Assembly (NCBI RefSeq): GCF_003946305.1
Contig: NZ_RHNS01000003.1
Coordinates: 218,525-282,524, forward strand
Origin: Lacticaseibacillus porcinae
GTDB lineage: Bacteria; Bacillota; Bacilli; Lactobacillales; Lactobacillaceae
Length of the DNA stretch: 64,000 nt
Reading direction: 5' to 3'
This document shows, one piece after another, positions 1 to 7,745 of this stretch (within the stretch, counting starts at the first letter, position 1; the number at the start of each line of letters is the position of its first letter). The notes under the pieces were generated by a model, which saw only the letters and a program-made list of their open reading frames with translations, was not told the DNA's origin and did no database searches. The translations under genes were made by a program, and so were the position numbers.

Positions 1-855
1 AGTCCGATATAGCTCTGCAGGTGCAGACGCATGCTTCAATTCAGTTTGCAAAATATTGGTCAAACCGATCAATACCGCATCCCCGGCATCATGCCCGTAA
101 TCATCATTAAATGACTTAAAGTGGTCGATATCCATTACGGCCACTCCCATTTCAATTCCTTGTTGTTGACAATCAGAAAAAGTGTCAATGCCTACTGAAT
201 TCAACCGTGACAAACTAAACGCATGCGTCAACACGTCGTGATTCAGCTCTTGCGTCAAGCTTTCTTGTTCAGCAATGACTGAGCGCATTCGGTGAATATA
301 ACTATAGGAATACCCACTCATCAGCGCAAAGATCAACGGATAACCATACAAGCTACGCAATGGTACGTCGACATAAGTGGTCCAAAACAACGTCGCCGTA
401 GCAATGGCGAATAACATATACCACCCAAATTGATAATGCACAGTCGCTTGAAAATAGCGCAATCCCACCGAGGTCAGCGCAAAGGCCACGGCCACCAATA
501 AGAATAAACGCGCATCAAAGGGATGATTTAAAAACCAAAATAGGCTCAATACCGCCCAGTTGAACAAATATTCACTGATACTCGCCCCTTCGTCAAGCAA
601 GGCGTAGCTGATCACAAACAACGCCAAATTGACATACATGTCGCCACCTTGACGCACGCTGACAGCCGCCCATTGTAAGCCGAGCGCAACGGTCAGGGTG
701 ATAACAATGCGAATTAAAGCATGACCCCAACGCACAGCGGCTTTCCCAGAGTTGGTGCGCAATTTTTGATAAAACGATGAATCATAGTACGTTAAATAAC
801 CAGCCACGAAAAACACCGATAATACCGTGCGGCCAATCCACATCCCAAATGCCAT
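1..855 (-). CDS. Membrane-anchored GGDEF protein (diguanylate cyclase), 3' end outside window
   Basis: The frame is open from ATG at 855 down to base 1 (285 codons) and runs off the window. A purine-rich GGGGGAG lies just upstream of the ATG. Residues 1-190 are mostly hydrophobic, with about six predicted membrane segments. A short linker follows (about 190-205), then the start of a GGDEF domain: HDVLT at 206-210 and MDIDHFKSFND with YGHDAGD at 241-259, the family's Mg/GTP-binding region. The GG(D/E)EF signature would lie just past base 1, so catalytic competence cannot be judged. The family makes cyclic-di-GMP from GTP. Three EAL-only proteins in the same window make a working c-di-GMP circuit plausible. 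Confidence 0.88.
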   Translation of the reverse strand, partial: MAFGMWIGRTVLSVFFVAGYLTYYDSSFYQKLRTNSGKAAVRWGHALIRIVITLTVALGLQWAAVSVRQGGDMYVNLALFVISYALLDEGASISEYLFNWAVLSLFWFLNHPFDARLFLLVAVAFALTSVGLRYFQATVHYQFGWYMLFAIATATLFWTTYVDVPLRSLYGYPLIFALMSGYSYSYIHRMRSVIAEQESLTQELNHDVLTHAFSLSRLNSVGIDTFSDCQQQGIEMGVAVMDIDHFKSFNDDYGHDAGDAVLIGLTNILQTELKHASAPAELYRT

Positions 856-869
856 AAGCTCCCCCAAAA

Positions 870-880
870 GTCACTGTGAC
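870..880. promoter_or_regulatory. Small dyad upstream of the GGDEF gene
   Basis: GTCAC-T-GTGAC is a perfect 5-bp-arm dyad placed 15 bases upstream of the GGDEF start codon, so it could be an operator or a small leader hairpin. It is short and may be chance. The rest of the 856-1008 gap is AT-rich with no other feature seen. Confidence 0.25.
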
Positions 881-1008
881 ATGCACACTTCTATTAGTAA
901 ATCGCGTCAGTTAATCATTGTCAACGAAAAACTAGTTCCGGTAAAAACTAATTCTGATTTTTTGATACAAATAAACCGAATAGAATGTTTTTTTCACATG
1001 GCACATGC

Positions 1009-2172
1009 CTATCGATCCGCATTTTCAACGATTTGCGGTTTTGACGTTTTCAAACGTAAATGCCATCGCGGCCTCCCGATCAAAAGGCCAAATGGTACGA
1101 AGCGATAGCAAAACCAAGCCATTGCAAAACTCATCGACACCACAGCAACATAACCAATCGGTAACACCCAAACTAATTGCAGTGACGACCAACCGGTTTG
1201 TGATAACACCCATTTCACCCCCATCAACGCAAGCGTTTGATTGAGATACATCCCAAAACTCACCGTCGCGATATTATGAATGAATTTGGCGATCCAATGT
1301 TTTCGATGCGTCAAGCGCCAGCTAGCAAAACGTTGCCCTAACCCATACGTCATCAAGATCATTGCAGTATCATAAACTAACATATAAGGTTGATGCGGCG
1401 ACAGCGCATGACTGTTGCGCAATGCTAACAATTGTTGATTAAACCCGCGATAATAAATCACGGTGCCTAAACCTAAGCTGATCGTGAATGGCACTAATAA
1501 TCCCCAAATTTGATTCAACCAGTTCACGACTTTTTTGCGATGCAACGCCACATACCCACCTAGCACCACATAAAATTGATAAACAAACACATTGATCGAA
1601 TAAGCTTTGAACCAGTATGGCCAGTTGTTGGTATTCACACCCCACAAACCGTATTTGATCAAAGTGACTAAACTCAATTGAATGATAAAGCTAATGATCA
1701 CTAGGCGAAGTTGATGCCTTTCAAAGCGATGAAACAGTTTAACAATCACAGGAAACAACAGATACAACTGCATGGTGATCAACAAATAATACATATAGAA
1801 ATGATCCCCATGCAGTAAGATTTTCGGGAGTTGCAACCATGAGTAATTACCTTGATTGACTCCGATCATCACGGCCAGCAACAAGGAATTCCAAATCAAA
1901 TAAGGCCACAGCACGCCGTTATAGCGTTTTTTCCAGAATGTTGGCCAATCATGTTTTTCATAATAGATCATCATCAATACTAACCCCGTCATAAACATAA
2001 AGCCCATCCGAGAAAAATGACCAATCATCCGAATACTACGCAAGGCGTAATACGGGGTGTGCCAGTGATGGGCCATGAGGCTAGTGAATTGATTGATCGT
2101 GTGATTCCACAATACCCCGCAAATGAAAAAAGCGCGCATGAAATCCACTTCATGTAAATATCGTCTTGCCAT
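1009..2172 (-). CDS. Acyltransferase family 3 membrane protein
   Basis: A polytopic membrane protein of 387 residues. It starts at ATG 2172, where AGGAGG sits at a good distance; a longer open frame to 2223 lacks such a site. The N-terminus YLHEVDFMRAF followed by a WNH motif about ten residues later is the family's signature (R/H pair near the first membrane helix), and about ten hydrophobic segments follow. The family moves acetyl or succinyl groups across the membrane to O-acetylate cell-surface polysaccharides or peptidoglycan. The substrate cannot be read from sequence. It is the next gene upstream of, and on the same strand as, the GGDEF gene, with a 153-base gap. A link between c-di-GMP and surface polysaccharide is only inference. 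Confidence 0.85.
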   Translation of the reverse strand: MARRYLHEVDFMRAFFICGVLWNHTINQFTSLMAHHWHTPYYALRSIRMIGHFSRMGFMFMTGLVLMMIYYEKHDWPTFWKKRYNGVLWPYLIWNSLLLAVMIGVNQGNYSWLQLPKILLHGDHFYMYYLLITMQLYLLFPVIVKLFHRFERHQLRLVIISFIIQLSLVTLIKYGLWGVNTNNWPYWFKAYSINVFVYQFYVVLGGYVALHRKKVVNWLNQIWGLLVPFTISLGLGTVIYYRGFNQQLLALRNSHALSPHQPYMLVYDTAMILMTYGLGQRFASWRLTHRKHWIAKFIHNIATVSFGMYLNQTLALMGVKWVLSQTGWSSLQLVWVLPIGYVAVVSMSFAMAWFCYRFVPFGLLIGRPRWHLRLKTSKPQIVENADR

Positions 2173-2341
2173 AAGTTCCTCCTGAAACGGCAAAAAGCGG
2201 GCACCTGATAAGGCTACCCGCAATTTCCCGATTGAATGGGTTTAATATAGCGAAGCTGACTTAAACAGAACTTAAAGCAAAAACTTTGCATTCCGTTGAA
2301 TTTCCACTAAACTAAAAGAAACTAGTTTTGGAAAGGACATT

Positions 2342-3277
2342 ATGCTAACTGATTTGATTGCGGCCATCATGCAAGCCGACAACATTATCATTCATCGTCA
2401 TATCAATCCTGATCCTGATGCCTTTGGTTCACAAATGGGTTTAAAAGCCTTGATCCAACACCAATTTCCGCAGAAACAAGTTTTTGCAGTTGGCGAATCG
2501 CAACCAAATCTCAACTGGATCGGTGTCCCTGACGTGATCGCCGATGTCCAATACGCCGGTGCCTTAGTGATCGTGATCGATACTGCCAACACCGCCCGCA
2601 TCGCTGATCCTCGCTACACCACTGGTCAACAGTTGATGAAAATCGACCATCATCCTGATCGCGAACCTTTTGGCGATTTATCATATGTGGACACAAATGC
2701 TTCTAGTAGCTCAGAAATCGTGTATGACCTCGCACAAGCCGCCAAGTGGTCACTGACAGCTGAAGGCGCACGCTGTTTGTATGCTGGGGTCCTTGGTGAT
2801 ACTGGTCGTTTCATGTTTGATCTCACCACGCCAAAGACCTTACGGGTTGCCGCAGACTTGATGGCGACCGGTATCGATGCCCCAGCGATTGCCAGAGCAG
2901 AAGACCAACTAACGCCGAACATGGCGAAATTGATCGGTTATGCGCTCCAACATACCGAAGTGACTGAAGCTGGCGCAGGGAGTTTCATTTTATCCACAGC
3001 AGTGCGTGAACAATTTGATGTGCCTTTAGGTTTAGAACAACTCGCAGTGAATTATGTGGGTAAGTTGACGACCATTGACGCTTGGGTCATGTTCACTGAA
3101 CGTGAAGATGGCAAGTATCGCTGTGAATTGCGCAGTAAACACCATCCGATCAATCAAATCGCTGTCGCTTTTGGTGGCGGCGGTCATCCCCTAGCCTCTG
3201 GTGCTGTCGCTAAAGACCTTGACACTTGCCAACGCATGATCCAAACCTTAGACCAATTATTGAAGGAGCAACGTTAA
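2342..3277 (+). CDS. nrnA: DHH/DHHA1 phosphoesterase, NrnA-type nanoRNase/pAp phosphatase
   Basis: 311 residues, typical for NrnA. Starts at ATG 2342 after GGAAAGGAC. The DHH domain shows HINPDPDA (residues 20-27), the Asp-containing VIDTANTARI strand and KIDHHPD; GDTGRFMFD is the fourth metal motif. The C-terminal DHHA1 substrate-binding motif is GGGGHPLASGA. The family degrades 2-5-mer RNA and dephosphorylates pAp; related DHH proteins cleave pGpG or pApA and so finish cyclic-dinucleotide breakdown. That is relevant because EAL proteins in this window would produce pGpG. The stop overlaps the next gene's start (TAATG), so the two are translationally coupled. Confidence 0.9.
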   Translation: MLTDLIAAIMQADNIIIHRHINPDPDAFGSQMGLKALIQHQFPQKQVFAVGESQPNLNWIGVPDVIADVQYAGALVIVIDTANTARIADPRYTTGQQLMKIDHHPDREPFGDLSYVDTNASSSSEIVYDLAQAAKWSLTAEGARCLYAGVLGDTGRFMFDLTTPKTLRVAADLMATGIDAPAIARAEDQLTPNMAKLIGYALQHTEVTEAGAGSFILSTAVREQFDVPLGLEQLAVNYVGKLTTIDAWVMFTEREDGKYRCELRSKHHPINQIAVAFGGGGHPLASGAVAKDLDTCQRMIQTLDQLLKEQR

Positions 3278-3747
3278 TGAAAACTGCATATTTGGCGGAA
3301 AGTTGGTTCAATCCAGCACAAATCGCCTTGCTTGACGCCGCCACCCCAAAGCTAAAAGCTAATCCCACATTGGATTGGGAAAACTCATTTCGACCACAAG
3401 AACATGCTTATCAAAACTGGACGCCAAATGATCATCCTGACATGTTCGCCAACCCTGAATGGCAAATGGCAACTTTTCGTGAAGATGTCTCAGGGATCAA
3501 TGCCTCTGATATTGTCGTGGCGTTATATGACCCCACGCCTGCGAATTCTGATCCTGGCGTGTTATGGGAAGTCGGTTATGCCTACGGTTTGAACAAACCA
3601 GTGATTTTGGTATTGCCTGACGATTGCCAAACTGATTTAAACTTAATGCCAGCCCTTGGCGCTACTGCGGTAATCTCAGTCAAAGACCTCGCAAGCTTCA
3701 ACTTTGCCCAACCGCATTTACATCATTTTGAAGGTAGCGTTTATTAA
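3277..3747 (+). CDS. ndt: Nucleoside 2-deoxyribosyltransferase
   Basis: 156 residues, starting at ATG 3277, which shares its A with the nrnA stop codon; GAAGGAG lies upstream inside nrnA. It has the family fold markers: N-terminal YLAESWFN, DIVVALYDP with the conserved Asp, and GVLWEVGYAYGLNKPVILV, whose Glu aligns with the catalytic glutamate of Lactobacillus NDT. The enzyme exchanges bases between deoxyribonucleosides for purine/pyrimidine salvage, a typical Lactobacillaceae trait. An operon with nrnA fits nucleotide recycling. A strong bidirectional terminator follows. Confidence 0.85.
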   Translation: MKTAYLAESWFNPAQIALLDAATPKLKANPTLDWENSFRPQEHAYQNWTPNDHPDMFANPEWQMATFREDVSGINASDIVVALYDPTPANSDPGVLWEVGYAYGLNKPVILVLPDDCQTDLNLMPALGATAVISVKDLASFNFAQPHLHHFEGSVY

Positions 3748-3769
3748 CTTGTGGATAACTGCCACAAAC

Positions 3770-3809
3770 AAAAAAACTTTTCCCCAGCTGTTTTGGGGAA
3801 AAGTTTTTT
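3770..3809. terminator. Bidirectional Rho-independent terminator
   Basis: Arms AAAACTTTTCCCC and GGGGAAAAGTTTT flank a 9-base loop, with T-runs on both strands. It ends both the nrnA-ndt operon (+) and the metal ATPase gene (-). Confidence 0.9.
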
Positions 3810-3812
3810 AAT

Positions 3813-5705
3813 TTAAGCTTGTTGAGCGGTTAAGGCTTGCGCTTTTTTACCACCGAAGTTGATCAACCGCATGGCGTTGAAGATCACCACAAGAATTGAA
3901 GCTTCATGAACGAACATACCACTGGCCATGTAGATGAATCCAGCGATCAAGCCGATCAATAAGAAGGCGACAACGGCAATGGCGATCGCCACATTTTCAC
4001 GAGTGTTCAATACCGTCTTCTTGGCTAAGCGATAAGCATGGTTCAAGGCGGCAAAACTCGATTGCATCAACACCACATCAGAAGTTTCGATCGCGACATC
4101 AGTCCCAGAGCCCATCGCGATGCCGATATCTGCAGTGGCAAGCGATGGGGAGTCATTGATCCCATCGCCGACAAAAGCAACGGTGCGACCGGCAGCTTTG
4201 AATTGTTGAACAAAGGTCACTTTATCTTCTGGCATCAATTCTGCATGGACTTCATCGATCCCTAATAACTCGGCGACATGTTCAGCAGTGGCTTGATTAT
4301 CACCAGTCAACATGACCAAATGCTTCGCACCAGCTTGACGCAAGCTAGCGAGTTGATCCGCCATCCCTTCACGAATTTGATCGGCAATGGCGAAGATCCC
4401 GGCGATTTGATCATCAATGGCAACGATCACTGTTGAAGCCCCAGCACTAGCCAATTCATGCAAAGACGCTGCTTGCTCATCAGTTAATTGTAAGTTGTGA
4501 GCAGCCAATAACTTCACATTCCCGGCGCAAACATGATGCCCGTCGATAGTAGCGGCAATGCCTTGACCTTTGATCGTGTTGGAATCGGTCACAGCTAGGC
4601 TTTGATAGTCTTGGCCTTTGTGGTCAGCGTATTGTGTCAAAGCACGACCTAGTGGATGATCAGATAAGCTTTCAAGCGCTGCGGTTAAGCGGATCAACTG
4701 ATTTTTGTCATCAGTGTAAGTTAACACTTGATCCACAGCAGTTTTACCAGTGGTCAACGTCCCAGTTTTATCAAATACAAAGGTATCGACTTTGGCAAAA
4801 GTGTCCATTGCTTCGCCGCCTTTAACTAAGATCCCGCGCTTGGCGCCATTGCCGATCCCAGCAACATTAGAAACCGGCGCGCCAATTACTAACGCCCCAG
4901 GGCATCCGAGGACTAAGACAGTGATCGCAGTGCGTAAGTCTTTGGTGAAAATGAAGACTAAAGCTGCTAACACTAACACTGCCGGCGTATAGTACTGGGC
5001 AAAACGATCGATAAATTTCTCGGCGTGAGATTTGGTGTCTTGGGCATCTTCAACTAATTCAACGATTTTAGCAAAAGTGGTATCATCACCAACCTTAGTC
5101 GCTTCAACATCTAAGAACCCATCACTTAACATGGTACCAGAGAAGACTGGGTCGCCGACTTGTTTGGAAACAGCGCGCGATTCACCAGTAACTGCAGCTT
5201 CATCAGCATAGCCAGAACCAGAAACAACATTCCCATCAACTGGGATCGCGGCACCGGTTTTCACCCGAACCACATCCCCTTCATCGACATCATCGACGTC
5301 AATTTCGTCTAGGCTCCCATCTGCTTGCACCACTTGTGCAGTGGTTGGGGCCATTTCGGTTAAGCTTTTGATCGATTCGCGGGTTTTGGATAAGGTTTTT
5401 TGTTCGAGGAAGTTCCCGAATAAGAATAAGAAGGTCACAATCGCCGACTCATTGTATTCTCCGATCACAAATGCCCCGATCACCGCTAAGGTCACCAGAA
5501 ACTCGATTGAGATCACTTTCACGCGAATCGCTTGATAAGCATGCATCGCGATCGGTAGCACCGCGATGATCGAAGCCACTGCCAAAACGATTGCATAAAT
5601 CGTCGGCTGACCTAAGAATTTAGCGGCATAGCCGATCACGATCAACGCAGCAGATAACCAAGTGATCGTGGTTTGATTCTTTTGTAAATATTGTTGGAAT
5701 TTCAT
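3813..5705 (-). CDS. P1B-type heavy-metal translocating ATPase with CPG motif
   Basis: 630 residues from ATG 5705 (GAAAGGGG upstream); the longer frame to 5819 lacks a site. No N-terminal metal-binding domain. All P-type motifs are present: the TGES-containing actuator domain, DKTGTLTTGK phosphorylation site, HPLG, MLTGDN and GDGINDSPSLA. The transmembrane metal motif reads CPGALVIGAPVS instead of CPC or SPC, and the last helices carry HEASILVVIFNA. The family exports Zn/Cd/Co/Fe(II) or Cu(I). The missing second cysteine and the HEAS segment argue against copper, and a divalent metal is more likely. A perfect dyad in the promoter region suggests a metalloregulator, but no regulator gene is adjacent. 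Confidence 0.88.
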   Translation of the reverse strand: MKFQQYLQKNQTTITWLSAALIVIGYAAKFLGQPTIYAIVLAVASIIAVLPIAMHAYQAIRVKVISIEFLVTLAVIGAFVIGEYNESAIVTFLFLFGNFLEQKTLSKTRESIKSLTEMAPTTAQVVQADGSLDEIDVDDVDEGDVVRVKTGAAIPVDGNVVSGSGYADEAAVTGESRAVSKQVGDPVFSGTMLSDGFLDVEATKVGDDTTFAKIVELVEDAQDTKSHAEKFIDRFAQYYTPAVLVLAALVFIFTKDLRTAITVLVLGCPGALVIGAPVSNVAGIGNGAKRGILVKGGEAMDTFAKVDTFVFDKTGTLTTGKTAVDQVLTYTDDKNQLIRLTAALESLSDHPLGRALTQYADHKGQDYQSLAVTDSNTIKGQGIAATIDGHHVCAGNVKLLAAHNLQLTDEQAASLHELASAGASTVIVAIDDQIAGIFAIADQIREGMADQLASLRQAGAKHLVMLTGDNQATAEHVAELLGIDEVHAELMPEDKVTFVQQFKAAGRTVAFVGDGINDSPSLATADIGIAMGSGTDVAIETSDVVLMQSSFAALNHAYRLAKKTVLNTRENVAIAIAVVAFLLIGLIAGFIYMASGMFVHEASILVVIFNAMRLINFGGKKAQALTAQQA

Positions 5706-5762
5706 GTTTGCTTTCCCCTTTCGCTCATTGACAAGTTCATTGTATGGCCGCAAGCGAAAATA

Positions 5763-5784
5763 AAACTTGACGGAGATCAAGTTT
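5763..5784. promoter_or_regulatory. Candidate operator of the CPG ATPase
   Basis: Perfect inverted repeat with arms AAACTTGA and TCAAGTTT and a 6-base spacer. It lies just upstream of a TACAAT -10-like hexamer (5739-5744, minus strand), so it would cover the -35 region of the ATPase promoter. The repressor or activator is unknown. Confidence 0.55.
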
Positions 5785-5813
5785 GGAACAATTCTTATTA
5801 AAATTTCCCCTTG

Positions 5814-5849
5814 ACTCAATTGACCTTGAGTGCTTAATCGCGGTATGAT
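5814..5849 (+). promoter_or_regulatory. Promoter of the EAL gene with overlapping dyad
   Basis: -35 TTGACC (5820-5825), 18-base spacer, -10 TATGAT (5844-5849). A perfect 6-bp dyad ACTCAA...TTGAGT (5814-5831) is centred on the -35. Its half-site TTGA resembles the neighbouring ATPase operator, so one regulator could bind both. Confidence 0.55.
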
Positions 5850-5895
5850 GGGTTAGCTGATGCGTTCAGTCAGTCACATCAAAGGGGAACAACAG

Positions 5896-6570
5896 ATGAT
5901 CACCTTTTACGGTCAACCCAAATTTGCTAACATCGACAGCGACGATACCGCCAGCGGGTATGAACTTTTGATCCGCCAGCACATCGACGGTCGGTGGCTA
6001 TTGCCAGAAGATTTCACGGCATTGCCACCTGATCAATTTGAGTATTTATTACGCAAAGCATTAATTGCGATGCCACCAACCATCACACGCGTTTCCTTTA
6101 ATTTGGAACGGGTCCATTTTGTGAACCCTGAATTTCTGGACATGGTTCGCCGCGTCCAAAACGATACTGATGTGATTTTGACCGTTGAATTGACTGAACG
6201 TTATGATCCAAATATCGATAATTTAACGATCGTCCATGCCGCCGAAGCCTTCTTCAAAGCTGGTATTGAAGTCGTCATCGATGATGTCGGCAGTGGCAAT
6301 AATTTACCAGGCTTAGTCGAAGCGTTGACCCCTTACGTCGTGGGTTATAAATTCGGCATTCAAAATCTGCGACCTTATGCCACTGACGAAGACTTGCATG
6401 ATCGCTTGAATTTCTGGGCGCAACAAGCCGAACTGAGGCACAAACGTTTTGAAATTTCTGGCGTTGAATCGTTAGATGATGTTGAAAATATGCAACGTAT
6501 TCCCGGTTGCTCCGACATTCAAGGTTATTACTTCGGCCAACCAGTTCCATTAAGTACCGAAGACTTGTAA
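5896..6570 (+). CDS. Stand-alone EAL-domain protein (c-di-GMP phosphodiesterase or binder)
   Basis: 224 residues consisting only of an EAL domain. ATG 5896 follows AAAGGGGAACAACAG; the frame's earlier start at 5860 has no site. Motifs: YGQPKF at the N-terminus, GYELLIR (the EAL glutamate), VSFNLE, VELTER, IDDVGSGN, YKFGIQNLRP and DIQGYYFGQP. Most metal and catalytic residues are present, but the canonical E of EGVE is replaced by S (SGVES), so activity is uncertain. The family hydrolyses c-di-GMP to pGpG. It has two paralogues at 37.4 and 38.2 kb. It is divergent from the metal ATPase across a 190-base region with two dyads. Confidence 0.87.
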   Translation: MITFYGQPKFANIDSDDTASGYELLIRQHIDGRWLLPEDFTALPPDQFEYLLRKALIAMPPTITRVSFNLERVHFVNPEFLDMVRRVQNDTDVILTVELTERYDPNIDNLTIVHAAEAFFKAGIEVVIDDVGSGNNLPGLVEALTPYVVGYKFGIQNLRPYATDEDLHDRLNFWAQQAELRHKRFEISGVESLDDVENMQRIPGCSDIQGYYFGQPVPLSTEDL

Positions 6571-6579
6571 ATCATCCTC

Positions 6580-6611
6580 AAGCTAAGACGACATACAGTC
6601 TTGGCTTTTTT
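6580..6611 (+). terminator. Terminator of the EAL gene
   Basis: AAGCTAAGAC, 8-base loop, GTCTTGGCTTTTTT; a hairpin with one mismatch and a T6 run, 9 bases after the stop codon. Confidence 0.85.
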
Positions 6612-7000
6612 CATGCACTCGCTGTCCGGCACGAAAATCTGTGAGCTCCGACGATTTAGCGTCACTGCGGTGAATTGGACAAGTTGCCGTGCGGCCGGTT
6701 TCAGAAATCGGCAAAACCCGCCGATGTTCTTGCACCTAGAATTTGAACCAAAGAAAATCGCTTTGTTTCAAATTCTGCCGGTGAAATCTGCGCGAACCGC
6801 CAAAACCCGGCGTTTCACTTGATTTTACTACCACAGGCAATTGTCCAGCTCACCTCCGTTCTGCCAAATCATCTCCGACCACAGCTTTTCTGCATTAATA
6901 TTGCTAACTTACAAATCAAATACGTTAATATACGATGTCATTCAAATGACTAATCATGATATCACGCAGACATCACGTGACTTGTAGCTGTCAGGTGACA
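6612..7000. other. Gene-free stretch with repeat and hairpins
   Basis: No believable gene. It begins with a dispersed repeat copy (see 6626-6697). A strong hairpin then has arms of about 16 bases, AGAATTTGAA...TTCAAATTCT, around a CAAAG/CTTTG inner pairing (about 6740-6776). It ends in AT-rich DNA. A 73-codon open frame at 6601-6822 has no ribosome site and is not called. Confidence 0.5.
6626..6697 (+). repeat. Dispersed intergenic repeat, copy 1
   Basis: A ~72-base block starting CCGGCACGAAAATCTGTGAG recurs nearly unchanged in reverse orientation at 46583-46655. Its first ~24 bases recur at 59204. All copies are intergenic. The conserved second part includes GGTGAATTGGACAAGTTGCC. Confidence 0.75.
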
Positions 7001-7237
7001 GTAGGCTAGCGTAGTGGAAGTGATTTGAAATGGGGGATGGAAGCAGGCCATCGGTGCGTGGTGAGATTTCCGTAAGCGACAAGTCGCTAACGGAAAGCCG
7101 CAGGGGAAGATCCGCTGGTGGGGAGCGTAGCGAGACATCCAGGCTAGCAACCCCTTGGACCCTCACTACGCACCGACGAGCCAGCTGGAGTCCCCATTTC
7201 AAATCACTGAAACGGAGCTAGTCCACTGTCGCCAGAT
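6994..7237. ncRNA. Structured element, copy A (candidate ncRNA or mobile hairpin element)
   Basis: Nested long-range pairing: the outer stem AGTGATTTGAAATGGGG (7019-7035) pairs with 7192-7208; a second stem CATCGGTGCGTGGTGAG (7049-7065) pairs with 7162-7178; the inner hairpin TTTCCGT-A-AGCGAC pairs with GTCGCT-A-ACGGAAA (7067-7096). Weaker pairing (GACAGT.G.CTAGC) extends the outer stem to about 6994-7237. A second copy at 63732-63919 keeps the pairings while changing the bases. The transcribed strand and function are unknown. Confidence 0.65.
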
Positions 7238-7261
7238 GGCGGCATGAAACACTAACGAATA

Positions 7262-7294
7262 AAAACAGAGGCTCAGACAAATTGTCTGAGCCTC
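7262..7294 (-). terminator. Terminator of the MIP18 gene
   Basis: GAGGCTCAGAC and GTCTGAGCCTC arms with a short loop; on the minus strand the T-rich CTGTTTTTA follows. It lies 22 bases after the stop codon at 7316. Confidence 0.85.
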
Positions 7295-7315
7295 TTGGTA
7301 TGTTTTATCCGGTGA

Positions 7316-7624
7316 TCAGTGGATCCCAAGCATGATCTTGGCTTGACGCGATAAGTTATCCACCGACCAAGCAGGCTCCCAGACTAAGTTGATCTTCACT
7401 TGATCGACTTCTGGAAGCCGCGCTAAGGTCGCGTCGATGTCTTCTGACAACATATCAGACAATGGACACCCCATGATCGTCAACGTCATGGTCACGGTGC
7501 AGACGCCGTCATCGATGGCGACATCATAAATTAAACCAAGGTCGACGACATCGACGCCAAGTTCTGGGTCGATCACTTGCTCCAGCGCCTCTAGTGCGCG
7601 ATCTTTAAAGGTTTCATCCATCAT
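7316..7624 (-). CDS. MIP18/DUF59 metal-sulfur cluster assembly factor
   Basis: 102 residues from ATG 7624, with CGGAGG five bases upstream; the next codon is also ATG and is equally possible. The frame reaches 7678 but without a site. It shows IDPELGVDVVDLGLIYDV and the conserved-cysteine loop TIMGCPLSDM of the SufT/PaaD-like MIP18 family, which helps insert or mature Fe-S clusters. Length is normal for the family. No suf genes are nearby. A TATAAT -10 hexamer lies about 30 bases upstream, back to back with the dipeptidase promoter. A paralogue lacking the cysteine is at 9663. Confidence 0.87.
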   Translation of the reverse strand: MMDETFKDRALEALEQVIDPELGVDVVDLGLIYDVAIDDGVCTVTMTLTIMGCPLSDMLSEDIDATLARLPEVDQVKINLVWEPAWSVDNLSRQAKIMLGIH

Positions 7625-7708
7625 GTCGTCCTCCGTTTCATTAGGGTTATTATAGCCCGCAAAATCAAATCGCGCCACTGTCGACTTTTGTGTCTGTCAT
7701 CAAAGGAC

Positions 7709-7714
7709 TATAAT
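7709..7714 (+). promoter_or_regulatory. -10 element of the C69 dipeptidase
   Basis: TATAAT at 7709-7714, 31 bases before the TTG start. TTTTGT at the proper 17-base spacing is a poor -35. Confidence 0.5.
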
Positions 7715-7745
7715 AGACCCATCTTATACAAAGGGATGACCTTAA

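Noticed and set aside
6601..6822. 73-codon plus-strand frame
   Set aside because: It begins in the terminator of the EAL gene, has no ribosome site, and is built from repeat copy 1 and a hairpin.
6954..7221. Several overlapping short frames on both strands
   Set aside because: They arise from the near-palindromic structured element; frames on both strands with similar length are typical of inverted repeats.
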